From Salinilacustrithrix sp003476595 (GTDB taxonomy: Bacteria; Actinomycetota; Acidimicrobiia; Acidimicrobiales; Salinilacustritrichaceae): a stretch of 64,000 nt of DNA. The notes under the pieces were generated by a model. It was not told the origin of the DNA. It was given only the letters and a program-made list of their open reading frames with translations, and made no database searches. The position numbers and the translations under genes were made by a program. The stretch is from NCBI GenBank assembly GCA_963972525.1, contig CAXAUZ010000001.1, positions 434,001 through 498,000 on the forward strand, in the 5' to 3' direction. Shown here one piece after another: positions 23,542 through 34,600 of this stretch. Position 1 is the stretch's first letter, and each line of letters starts with the position of its first letter.

Positions 23542-23547
23542 TACCGT
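23542..23547 (+). promoter_or_regulatory. putative leaderless promoter of the Phd-type antitoxin
   Basis: TACCGT ends 7 nt before the GTG at 23555, the same spacing as other leaderless starts in this window. This favours the internal GTG over the ATG at 23516 as the antitoxin start. Confidence 0.4.
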
Positions 23548-23554
23548 CCCGCTC

Positions 23555-23791
23555 GTGGCAGACGTGTCGATCCGCGACCTGCGCAACCACGGCGTCGTGA
23601 TCGTCGAACGTGCTGAACGGGGCGAGCGCCTGACGATCACCCGCGCCGGCACCCCAGTGGCCGAGCTCACCGCGCTGCCCCGTGCGCCCATCGGCCTCGA
23701 GGTCCTTCGGGAGCGCCGAGCACAGCTGCCCCACGTCGACCCGCAGCGCCTGCGCGAGGACATCGACGCAGTCATCGAGCCGAGCGTCTGA
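23555..23791 (+). CDS. Phd/YefM-family antitoxin
   Basis: A 78-aa antitoxin of the prevent-host-death type: it starts VADVSIRDLRNHGVVIVERA, followed by GERLTITRAGTPVAELT (DNA-binding N-terminal fold), with a C-terminal toxin-binding tail. Antitoxins with this N-terminus often pair with PIN-domain VapC toxins. The stop lies 2 bp before the start of a vapC-like frame that is broken, so this antitoxin appears orphaned. The frame is open from an ATG at 23516 that overlaps the HNH stop, giving a 13-residue longer alternative. Confidence 0.75.
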   Translation: MADVSIRDLRNHGVVIVERAERGERLTITRAGTPVAELTALPRAPIGLEVLRERRAQLPHVDPQRLREDIDAVIEPSV

Positions 23792-23793
23792 CC

Positions 23794-24068
23794 GTGGCCC
23801 AAGGCATCCTCGACACGATCACCCTGCTGCTGCTCGGCCGGTTGGGCGACACCGAGCAGCTTCCCGAGGAGCCGCTCATCACGACCATCACGCTGGCCGA
23901 GCTCTCAGTGGGTCCGCTCATCGCCGCCTCCGAGGCCGAGCGGGCGGCGAGGCGATGATCGCCGCGATCGCGCTGGCGCCCGACTTGCCCGTCCACACGA
24001 GCAACCCCTCGGACTTCAGCGAGATCCCTGACCTGCACGTCATCGCGGTCACAGCACCGACGCACTGA
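23794..24068 (+). pseudogene. decayed VapC-type PIN-domain toxin
   Basis: The first 54 codons read as the start of a PIN domain (GILDTITLLLLGRLGD, then PLITTITLAELSVGPL) and stop at 23958. A second piece in another frame (from about 23955) reads AMIAAIALAPDLPVHTSNPS then DFSEIPDLHVI, the normal end of a PIN domain. The middle ~60 residues, which carry further catalytic acids, are missing, and the pieces are out of frame. The usual Asn/Ser after the first DT is Ile here. The toxin is therefore dead, by internal deletion plus frameshift. Confidence 0.75.
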
Positions 24069-24127
24069 CGCCGGTCGGGGGCGTCGTGGACCGACATCGG
24101 CCGCAGCATGGGCGTCATGCGCTTCGT

Positions 24128-24460
24128 TCAGGTCGAGGCGGAGGCCGAAGCCGGTACGCGAATGGCCCACACCGATGCGATGCCGATGAGTGATCCGGTG
24201 ACGACGAGCCCGGCGACGGTCCACGCAGCGGGGGCGAGGTCGCGATTGCGGATCGTCGTCCCGTCGCCGTACTCACATCGCACGTGACCGGGCCAGTCGA
24301 CGTGCGGTCCAGTCGAGCCTGCCTCGATGTCCCGGCCGACGCTGGTGAAGCAGTAGTCCTCCAGGTACTGCCCCAGCCCCACCACCCACACGACGGACGC
24401 GGCAACGGAAAGGACCACGGCCAGCAGCGCGGCGGCGACAGCACGATGCAACCGGGACAT
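24128..24460 (-). CDS. small two-helix membrane protein of unknown function
   Basis: A 110-aa protein with two predicted membrane helices (about residues 8-30 and 79-98). A ~45-residue extracytoplasmic loop between them has two Cys (YCFTSVGRD and VRCEYGDGT) that could form a disulfide. I recognise no family. It follows the DUF503 gene on the same strand but seems to have its own leaderless promoter. The ATG at 24460 is supported by TACGGT 7 nt upstream. It lies tail to tail with the vapC remnant. Confidence 0.6.
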   Translation of the reverse strand: MSRLHRAVAAALLAVVLSVAASVVWVVGLGQYLEDYCFTSVGRDIEAGSTGPHVDWPGHVRCEYGDGTTIRNRDLAPAAWTVAGLVVTGSLIGIASVWAIRVPASASAST

Positions 24461-24467
24461 CGGGAAG

Positions 24468-24473
24468 ACCGTA
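24468..24473 (-). promoter_or_regulatory. putative leaderless promoter of the membrane-protein gene
   Basis: TACGGT on the minus strand ends 7 nt before the ATG at 24460, matching the TANNNT-N7-start pattern seen elsewhere in the window. This is also the main argument that the 110-aa frame is a real gene. Confidence 0.45.
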
Positions 24474-24537
24474 CGGGCCCGTTGTCGCTCCGACGTGGGA
24501 CTTCGGGACCCGCGGGTACGTCAGCCCGGCGGCGGGT

Positions 24538-24830
24538 TCAGGCCGTATCGACCCAGTAGCGGCCGGTGTCGACGACCTCGACCTCGGGGAACGACCACAC
24601 GAAGCGGTCCACGGCATCGAGGACCTCGTCGACGTGACGTGGGCTGGAGGCGACTGCGGCGAAGACCAGGATCGCCCGGTCGTGGACGTCCTGGTCTGCG
24701 ACCTCGGAGGCAGCGACGCCGAAGCGTCGGTGGGCGCCGTCGAGGATCGGTCGGATGACCGACCGCTTGGCCTTCAGGGAGTCGCCGAGCGGGATGCGGA
24801 GGGTCAGCTCGAGGGCTGCGCCGCTCCAGA

Positions 24831-24834
<4 letters not shown>
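24538..24834 (-). CDS. DUF503 (YlxP-like) protein
   Basis: A 98-aa protein of the DUF503/YlxP family: it has LELTLRIPLGDSLKAKRSVI near the N-terminus, then the RFGVAASEVADQD stretch and a C-terminal FVWSFPEVEVVDTGRYW. The family lies beside infB and rbfA in many Gram-positives; function is unknown, with a ribosome-related role suspected from context. The GTG start overlaps the infB stop as GTGA, so it is translationally coupled to infB. It is the last gene of the proS/rimP-to-infB block before the insertion. Confidence 0.88.
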
Positions 24835-27791
<2,957 letters not shown>

Positions 27792-27843
27792 AAGTCTTCG
27801 TTTCGCCTTGCGTTACGTCAGTAGGGATCTGCTGCGCGACCAG

Positions 27844-28131
27844 TCATCCTCGCGCGTTCTGCTCTGGGTCACGAACCGAGTCAGCGGCGTTGTGAACCGC
27901 GGACTCGACCGAAGCGTGATCGACCGGACCCCGGAAGGCTCGTTCGAACGCCCGGCGGCGCAGCGCCAGCGCCGCGCACTCGGAGAGCGTCGCGATGCAC
28001 AGCCATGCGCCCCGACCAGGGAGTGTACGACCGAACTCGACCGTTCCCTCCTGGCTTCGGACCATGCGGACCAGCTCGTCGGTGCCAGCAGACCGCTGGC
28101 AACCGATGCACGTCCGCGTCGGCGAGCTCAG
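27844..28131 (-). CDS. ylxR: YlxR-family RNA-binding protein (probable CTG start)
   Basis: A 95-aa YlxR (DUF448) protein between nusA and infB, its conserved place. The family N-terminus is present (SSPTRTCIGCQRSAGTDELV), followed by GRTLPGRGAWLC with the GRGAW motif. The only ATG in frame lies at 28065, inside the conserved fold and 22 codons too late. No ATG, GTG or TTG exists upstream before a stop. A CTG at 28131-28129 gives the right N-terminus and overlaps the nusA stop as CTGA, the exact analogue of the ATGA/GTGA overlaps around it. I therefore annotate CTG as the start. YlxR binds RNA and has been linked to RNase P and translation. Confidence 0.85.
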   Translation of the reverse strand: MSSPTRTCIGCQRSAGTDELVRMVRSQEGTVEFGRTLPGRGAWLCIATLSECAALALRRRAFERAFRGPVDHASVESAVHNAADSVRDPEQNARG

Positions 28132-29558
28132 GTCGGCTCGGATGCCGGGTCGTCGGCAGCCCCTCCGAGCTCGGATCCCTCGACCGCGGGTTCCGCGGTG
28201 AGGGCCTGCTCCTCGGCGGCCTCGGACGGCACATCGCCGGCCGGGACGTCGGGCTGGACGCGCTCGACCGGGTCGTCGCCGACCTCGGCCTGGACGGCGT
28301 CCTCAGCGGCGGCCGCGAGGTCGGCGGCGGGATCCAGCGGCTCGACGACGTCCTCGTCGTCGACCGGTGCGACATCGGCGTCCTCGGTGACCTGGGTGTC
28401 GTCGGAGTCCGGAGCGGCCTCGGCCACCGCCGGCTCGTCGACCTCGTCCTCTTCGCTCTCGAGGTACTCGGTGGCGGAGACGGCGGGGCCGCCCTCGGCG
28501 GGCTGCCAGACCTGCTCACCGGTCTCCTCGTCGACCACCCACTCGCCCTCGGCCCAGTCCTCGGCGGCGTAGGCCGCTTCGGCCTCGGCGAGCTGGGTCT
28601 CGGACTTGATGTCGATGGCCCAGCCGGTGAGGCGGCCGGCGAGGCGGGCGTTCTGGCCCTCCTTGCCGATGGCCAGGCTCAGCTGGTGGTCGGGGACGAT
28701 GACCATGGCGGTGCCGGTGTTCTCGTCGATGCGGACCTCCTTGACCCGGGCGGGCTGGAGGGCCTTGGCCACGAACTCGTAGGGGTCCTCGGAGAAGGGG
28801 ACGATGTCGATCTTCTCGCCGCGCAGCTCGGTGACGACCTGGCGGACGCGGGAGCCGCGGGCACCGACGCAGGCGCCGACGGGGTCGACGTTGTTCTCGT
28901 TGGAGGCCACGGCCATCTTCGTGCGGTGGCCTGGCTCGCGGGCGCAGGCCTTGATCTCGACGATGCCGTCGGCGATCTCGGGCACCTCGAGCTTGAACAG
29001 CTCCAGGATCAGGCCCGGGTGCGTGCGGGACACCACGATCTGGGGGCCCTTGGCCGTCTTGCGGACCTCGACGATGTAGGCCTTGAGGCGGGCGTTGTTC
29101 TCGGGGCGCTCGTGGGGCACCTGCTCGGCCTGGGGCAGCAGGGCCTCGACCCGGCCGAGGTCGAGCAGCGTGTAGCGGCTGTCGTTCTGCTGGACGATGC
29201 CGGTGACGATGTCGCCCTCGCGGCCGGCGTACTCCTCGTACTTGAGCTCGCGCTCGGCCTCGCGGATGCGCTGGGTCATGACCTGGCGGGCCGTCTGGGC
29301 GGCGATGCGGCCGAAGTTCTCGGGGGTCACGTCGAAGACGTCGCCCTCGGGCTCGCCGTCCTCGTCGAGCTCCTGGCCGTAGACGCGGATGTCGAAGGTG
29401 CCGGGGTCGATGGTGACCCAGGCGTACTCGAGCGCGCCCGGCATCCGCTTGTAGGCGGACTCCAGGGCGTCGGCCAGGGCGGCCATGAGGGTGTCGACGG
29501 AGATGCCCTTCTCGGCGGCCAGCGCCTGGAGGGCCTCGAACATGTCGGGGTTGCTCAT
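28128..29558 (-). CDS. nusA: transcription termination/antitermination factor NusA
   Basis: A 476-aa NusA. The N-terminal polymerase-binding domain occupies residues ~1-125, the S1 domain follows (REGDIVTGIVQQNDSRYTLL), and then two KH domains (DPVGACVGARGSRVRQVV, and SLAIGKEGQNARLAGRLTGW). The last ~110 residues are a highly acidic, low-complexity tail in place of the E. coli-type acidic repeats. NusA modulates pausing, termination and antitermination. The ATG overlaps the rimP stop by 4 bp; the stop overlaps the proposed CTG start of ylxR. Confidence 0.96.
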   Translation of the reverse strand: MSNPDMFEALQALAAEKGISVDTLMAALADALESAYKRMPGALEYAWVTIDPGTFDIRVYGQELDEDGEPEGDVFDVTPENFGRIAAQTARQVMTQRIREAERELKYEEYAGREGDIVTGIVQQNDSRYTLLDLGRVEALLPQAEQVPHERPENNARLKAYIVEVRKTAKGPQIVVSRTHPGLILELFKLEVPEIADGIVEIKACAREPGHRTKMAVASNENNVDPVGACVGARGSRVRQVVTELRGEKIDIVPFSEDPYEFVAKALQPARVKEVRIDENTGTAMVIVPDHQLSLAIGKEGQNARLAGRLTGWAIDIKSETQLAEAEAAYAAEDWAEGEWVVDEETGEQVWQPAEGGPAVSATEYLESEEDEVDEPAVAEAAPDSDDTQVTEDADVAPVDDEDVVEPLDPAADLAAAAEDAVQAEVGDDPVERVQPDVPAGDVPSEAAEEQALTAEPAVEGSELGGAADDPASEPT

Positions 29559-30079
29559 GTCGATCGGGGTTCCTTGCTTCGTGCGGTCTTCTTCTGCGGG
29601 GACTTCTTGGGGGACTTGCCCGGCTTGTCGGGGTTGCCCCAGGTGAACACGGTGCGGGCCCGCTCGATGTCGGCGATGTCGAGCGTGCGCTCGCCGCCGT
29701 CCTCGAGGTCCACGGTGACCGTGGTGTCGTCGGCGGCGCGCAGCGTGCCGCGGACCCGGCGCTCGCCCTCGACCTGGGGGTTGGTGCGGATGGTGACCTC
29801 GTCGCCCACGGCGCCGGCGAAGTGCTCGGCCGTGCGCAGGTTGCGCTCCAGGCCGGGGCTGGTGACCTCGAGGGTGTAGGAGCCGCTGATCGGGTCCTGC
29901 TCGTCGAGGACGGCGTTGAGCTCTCGCGACACCTTGGTGATCGTCTCGAGGTCGACGCCGCCGGCACGGGTGAGCGCGACGACCAGCTTCCCGCCGGCGA
30001 GGGTCACGTCGTAGATGTCGGCCCCGGCCTCGGCGGCGAGGGGCTCGACCAGGCTGCGGACGAGATCGGTCTTGGCCAT
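29555..30079 (-). CDS. rimP: ribosome maturation factor RimP
   Basis: A 174-aa RimP, needed for 30S subunit maturation. Recognised by LVEPLAAEAGADIYDVTLAG near the N-terminus, YTLEVTSPGLERNL in the middle (the SPGLxRxL signature) and the C-terminal SH3-like part. The tail is Lys/Pro-rich. The ATG at 30079 has a strong ribosome binding site (GAGGAGG) and gives MAKTDLV; an upstream in-frame start at 30142 would read through the leader hairpin and is rejected. rimP heads the nusA-ylxR-infB operon. Confidence 0.95.
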   Translation of the reverse strand: MAKTDLVRSLVEPLAAEAGADIYDVTLAGGKLVVALTRAGGVDLETITKVSRELNAVLDEQDPISGSYTLEVTSPGLERNLRTAEHFAGAVGDEVTIRTNPQVEGERRVRGTLRAADDTTVTVDLEDGGERTLDIADIERARTVFTWGNPDKPGKSPKKSPQKKTARSKEPRST

Positions 30080-30122
30080 GGCGTGCACCTCCTCGGGCGT
30101 GTCGGGGTCCAGAAAGCAGAGA

Positions 30123-30145
30123 AGCGTGGGCCCGAGGCCCACGCT
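30123..30145 (-). promoter_or_regulatory. rimP leader hairpin (attenuator or proS terminator)
   Basis: A perfect 9-bp stem (AGCGTGGGC / GCCCACGCT) with a 5-nt loop lies between the proS stop (30193) and the rimP start. On the minus strand it is followed by a pyrimidine-rich stretch (TTCTCTGCTTTCTGG), a weak U-tract. It could end proS transcripts, or act as an attenuator or stabiliser in the rimP-nusA leader, where NusA autocontrol is known in some bacteria. A possible -10 TAGAGT lies about 25 nt further upstream. Confidence 0.5.
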
Positions 30146-30192
30146 CCGAGCAAGGAACGAGTTCGGCTGACGACTCTACCCGAAGGTCCGAC

Positions 30193-31608
30193 TCAGTACG
30201 AGCGAGCGCAGATCGCGTAGAGGCCGTCTTCGTCCTCGTCGTCCGGCACGCTGCCGTCCTCGCGCTGGATGCAGCGCACGGTGACCGCCTTGGTGCCGAG
30301 GCGGGCCGCGGCCTGCTCGCCGGCGACGACCGACCACGGCACCCGGGCGAAGCCCGTGGCTGCCGCCTCGAGCACGCCCTCGACCGAGTCGACGTCGGTC
30401 GTGCGCTCGTCGCGCATCGTCGTGGCCTCGGCGAGCAGGTCGGCCTGGATCTGCTCCAGCAGGCGCGGCACGGTGGTGGCGATCTCGGTGAGGGGCACGG
30501 GCGTCTTCTCCCCCGTGTCGCGGCGCACCAGCACGGCCTGGCCGTCGGCGACGTCGCGAGGCCCGATCTCGAGGCGGATCGGCACGCCCTTGAGCTCCCA
30601 GTCGGTGGAGCGCCGCCCGAAGGCGGTCTCGACCCGGTCGTCGAGGCGGGAGCGCACGCCGGCGCGCACGAGCTCGTCGTGGATGCCCTCGGCGACGCCG
30701 CCGGCGCCGTCCTCGTCGCGGATGACGAGCACCACGACCTGGATGTGGGCGAGGCGGGGCGGGACCCGCAGGCCGCGGTCGTCGCCGTGGCACATGATGA
30801 GGCCGCCGACCATGCGGGTGGAGCTGCCCCACGACGTGGTCCAGCACAGCTGCTGGGTGCTGTCGGCGTCGAGGTACTGGATGTCGAAGGCCTTGGCGAA
30901 GTTCTGGCCCAGCTCGTGGCTGGTGCCCATCTGCAGCGCCTTGCCGTCGCGCATCATCCCCTCGCAGGCCAGGGTGTTGATGGCCCCGGCGAAGCGGTCG
31001 TAGCTGGGCTTGATGCCCACCAGCACGGGCATGGCGAGGATGTCGACCATGAAGGCCCGGTAGGCGTCCTCGAGGATGCGGGCGGCGTAGGCGGCGGCGT
31101 CCTCACGGGTGGCGTGGGCGGTGTGGCCCTCCTGCCAGAGGAACTCGGTGGTGCGCAGGAACAGGCGGGGGCGCAGCTCCCAGCGCACCACGTTGCCCCA
31201 GGCGTTCAGCAGCAGGGGCAGGTCGCGGTAGCTCTGGATCCACTTGCCCATGTACTCGCCGATGACCGTCTCCGACGTGGGCCGCACGACGATGGGCTCC
31301 TCGAGCTCCTTGCCGCCGCCGTGGGTGACGACGGCCAGCTCGGGGCTGAAGCCCTCGACGTGGTCGGCCTCCCGCTTGAGGTAGCTCTCGGGGATGAAGA
31401 GGGGGAAGTAGGCGTTCTCGGCCCCGCAGGCCTTGATGCGCAGGTCCATCTCGGCCTGCATGCGCTCCCACAGGCCGTAGCCGTAGGGGCGGATGACCAT
31501 CGTGCCCCGCACCGGCCCGTTGTCGGCCAGCTCGGCCTTGTTGAGGACGTCCTGGTACCAGCGGGGGAAGTCCTCCGCCTGGGGGGTGAGCACGGGTGCC
31601 TTGGCCAT
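30193..31608 (-). CDS. proS: prolyl-tRNA synthetase (short, archaeal/eukaryotic-type)
   Basis: A 471-aa class II ProRS. The length and the absence of the large insertion domain of E. coli-type ProRS indicate the archaeal/eukaryotic-like form. Visible are class II motif segments RWELRPRLFLRTTEFLWQEG (motif 2), RPTSETVI, the HATREDA region and IRLEIGPRDV. The C-terminus ends ...YAICARSY, typical of this type. It sits just upstream of rimP, as in many actinobacteria. The ATG at 31608 is supported by TAACCT 7 nt upstream. Confidence 0.95.
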   Translation of the reverse strand: MAKAPVLTPQAEDFPRWYQDVLNKAELADNGPVRGTMVIRPYGYGLWERMQAEMDLRIKACGAENAYFPLFIPESYLKREADHVEGFSPELAVVTHGGGKELEEPIVVRPTSETVIGEYMGKWIQSYRDLPLLLNAWGNVVRWELRPRLFLRTTEFLWQEGHTAHATREDAAAYAARILEDAYRAFMVDILAMPVLVGIKPSYDRFAGAINTLACEGMMRDGKALQMGTSHELGQNFAKAFDIQYLDADSTQQLCWTTSWGSSTRMVGGLIMCHGDDRGLRVPPRLAHIQVVVLVIRDEDGAGGVAEGIHDELVRAGVRSRLDDRVETAFGRRSTDWELKGVPIRLEIGPRDVADGQAVLVRRDTGEKTPVPLTEIATTVPRLLEQIQADLLAEATTMRDERTTDVDSVEGVLEAAATGFARVPWSVVAGEQAAARLGTKAVTVRCIQREDGSVPDDEDEDGLYAICARSY

Positions 31609-31615
31609 GGTCGGC

Positions 31616-31621
31616 AGGTTA
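31616..31621 (-). promoter_or_regulatory. putative leaderless promoter of proS
   Basis: TAACCT on the minus strand ends 7 nt before the proS ATG. With the 73-bp gap from the giant RHS gene upstream, this would give proS independent transcription. Confidence 0.45.
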
Positions 31622-31681
31622 GGTGGGGCGACCTGAGGGATCCGGATGGGATGCCAGCGCGATGACGAGGACGGGGGTTCG

Positions 31682-34600
31682 TCACGGCCGGCCGGGCCGG
31701 TTGATCCAGTCACGTGGGGTGAAGTCCATGGTGACGCCTGCGACCCACGAGGCGCCGACATCGGGCAGCACGCTGCTCGCCCCGACGTCGGTGGAACTCG
31801 CGACGCCGAACGAACCGGACCCGCCGGGGAAGGCCCCACCCGACCCCAGACCCATCAGGAGCACGTTGAACCCGATCGTGTTGCGGGAGTCCGCGCCTCC
31901 CGTGCTGATCATCCCGTCGATCGCCGAGATCAGCCCGCCGGACCCCGACACCCCAGCCGTGGCGTATGTGGGGATCAGCACGAGCGAGTCGAGGCCGTTG
32001 GTGCCGGCGGCGATCGCGGGGGCCAGGACCGCCGCGCTCCCCTGCGAGAACCCGATCCCGCCGAGGAACTTGGCCAGGGCCCCGTAGCGGCCGCCGAGTC
32101 CGCCTGCCACCTCCTTGTTGAGCGGGTTGGCCGAGACGCTCGGGCCCACGTAGATCGAGGCGTAGAGCGCATCGGTGTGGTGGCCGTTGTTCTCCGCGAC
32201 GAAGTCGGAGATGCGGCCACCGATCGAGAACGCGCCGACGACGGGAACGGTCAGGTCGTAGGTCGGTCCACCCCACTCGACGACGCCGAGGCGACCTGCG
32301 AAGGTCCCGATCCCCGCCATGAACACCGCTCCGAGGGTGCCGATGATGGTCAGCGCGGTCATGACCTCGGTGAGCGACGGATCCAGGCCCGTCGGGTCGG
32401 CGTGGTTGACCGGATCCCCGTAGGCGTACAGGTAGTCGTGCAGCGTCATGGGGTCGGCGGCCACGCCGAGGAACGGGTCGGGCGAGAGGAACCGCCCGAC
32501 GCCTGGGTCGAGCCAGCGGGCTCGCAGGCTCACCAGTCCCGTCACGGGATCGGTGTACTCGCCGGTGAAGCCGAAGCTGCCGACCTCCCCGTCGCTGCGG
32601 AGCCCACCCCACGGGCCGCGGTCCTCGCGTGCCGTCACGGCACCGGTGTCGTCGGTCGTCGCGAGCACCGTCGCGAGGTGGTCGCCGTGCAGGAACGTCG
32701 GGACCGACCCGTCGGTGACCGCGAGCCGTCCCGCTCCGAGCACCGACCGGTCGACCAGCGACCCGTCGGGGCGGTAGCGGGCCAGGACGTGGCTGACCGG
32801 CTCCGCGAGCGACTGCAGGAAGCGGACCTCGCCGTCGGCACCCGTCCGGGAGACCAGCAGGCCGTCGGCGTCGTAGCCGTACCGGACCGTGGTGCTGGTC
32901 GCGCCGGCGTCGCTCGCCACCGCAGACGTCAGGCGCCCGGTTGCGTCCCAGCCCAGCAGCCGCTGGGTGGTCCCGGTCGCCGCGACGAGCTGGTTGCCCG
33001 CGGCGTCGTAGGTGAACGTCGTCACCTCGGCGCCGGTCTCGGTGCGGACGAGCTGGTCGGCCGAGTCGTACTCGAACGTGGTCGTCCCGGCCACGGAGTC
33101 CTCGGTCCGCGTCCGGTTGCCCACGACGTCGTAGGTGTGGGTGACCGCGCGGTCCGCGCCACCTCCGGTGACCGTCTCGCCGGCGAGCCGCCCGACCCCG
33201 TCGTAGGTGTACGTCGAGGTCGTGCCCTCGACGGCATCCACGACGGTGGCCAGCTGGCCGGCTGCGGTCCAGGTGTGGGTGAGGTCGGTGACGACGCCAC
33301 CGGGGCCCTCGGCCCGGATCGTCAGGATGCGATCGCGCGCGTCGTACGTCCGGGTCTCGACGACGCCGTTCGGCAGGGTCGTGGTGAGCAGGTTGCCGAC
33401 TGCGTCGTAGGTGTGCGTGGTGGTTCCGACGGGGTCGGCGACCTCGACCAGGCGGCCGGCGGCGTCGTACGTGCGCTCGGTCCTGCTCCACGGCGTGGTC
33501 AGGGCGACGATGCGGCCGTCCGCGTCGTACTCCCAGGCGACGACCGTGCCGTCCGGCTCGGTCCGGCTGGTGATCCGACCCTGTTCGTCGGTCGTCAGGG
33601 TGGTGGTCCCGCGTGCGTCGGTGATGGTGGCCGGCACGACGTCGGCGTCGTCGTAGGTGTAGGTGGTCTGCGACCCGTCGTCCCAGGTCTGGCGGACCAC
33701 CCGGCGGAGCTCGTCGTAGGCGAGGGTGACCACGCTGCCGTTGGGGTCCTCGATGCGGGTGACGAGCCCGGACCGGTCGCGGTCGAAGGTGGTGGTGGCA
33801 CCGTCGGGGCGGACCAGCCGGGCCAGCCGCCCGACGCCGTCCCAGTCGTAGCGGGTGGTGCGACCGAGGGCGTCGATGGTGGCCGTCACGCGATCCAGGG
33901 CGTTCCACCGGTAGGTGGTCACCGCGCCCGCCGGGTCTTCGACGCTCGCCAGACGACCCGCCGCGTCGTAGGTGTACGTGGTGGTCCGTCCGATCTCGTC
34001 CGTCGAGGTGGTCATGCGTCCGAGGGCGTCCCAGGTCGCCGAGGTCACCGCACCCCCCGGGTGGGTGGTCGACGCCACCCGTCCGAGCTCGTCGAGTGCG
34101 TAGGTGGTCGTGCGGCCGGCCGGGTCGGTCTCGGCGACGACGCGACCCTGGGCGTCGAGGGTCTGTGTGGCGGCCCCGCCGACGGGCCCCTGCACGCCGA
34201 CCACGCGACCCGCGGCGTCGTAGGCCAGCGTGCGGGTCCCGCCCCCCGGCGGCGTCATCTGCCGCGGGCGACCCGAGTCGTCGTAGGCCAGCGCCGTCAC
34301 CGGATCGTCGCCGAGGTCGCCCGGCGTCCCCGCAGGATGGGTGAACGAGGTCACGAGGCCGGACGCATCGTGGTCGAGGACCTGGGTCGCACCCTGCAGG
34401 GTCTCGACGGCGTCGACGCGGCCGCGCAGGTCGTGTGACGTGTCGAGCTGGGTGCCGTCGGGCAGGGTCGTACCGGTGCGTCGGCCGTCCACGCCGTACT
34501 GGAAGGCGTAGGTTCGGCCCTCGGGGTCGGTTTGGGTCAGCGACTGCCCGTTCGCGTCGACCGTCTGCGTGGCCACTGCGCCCGTCGCGTCGGTGACCGT

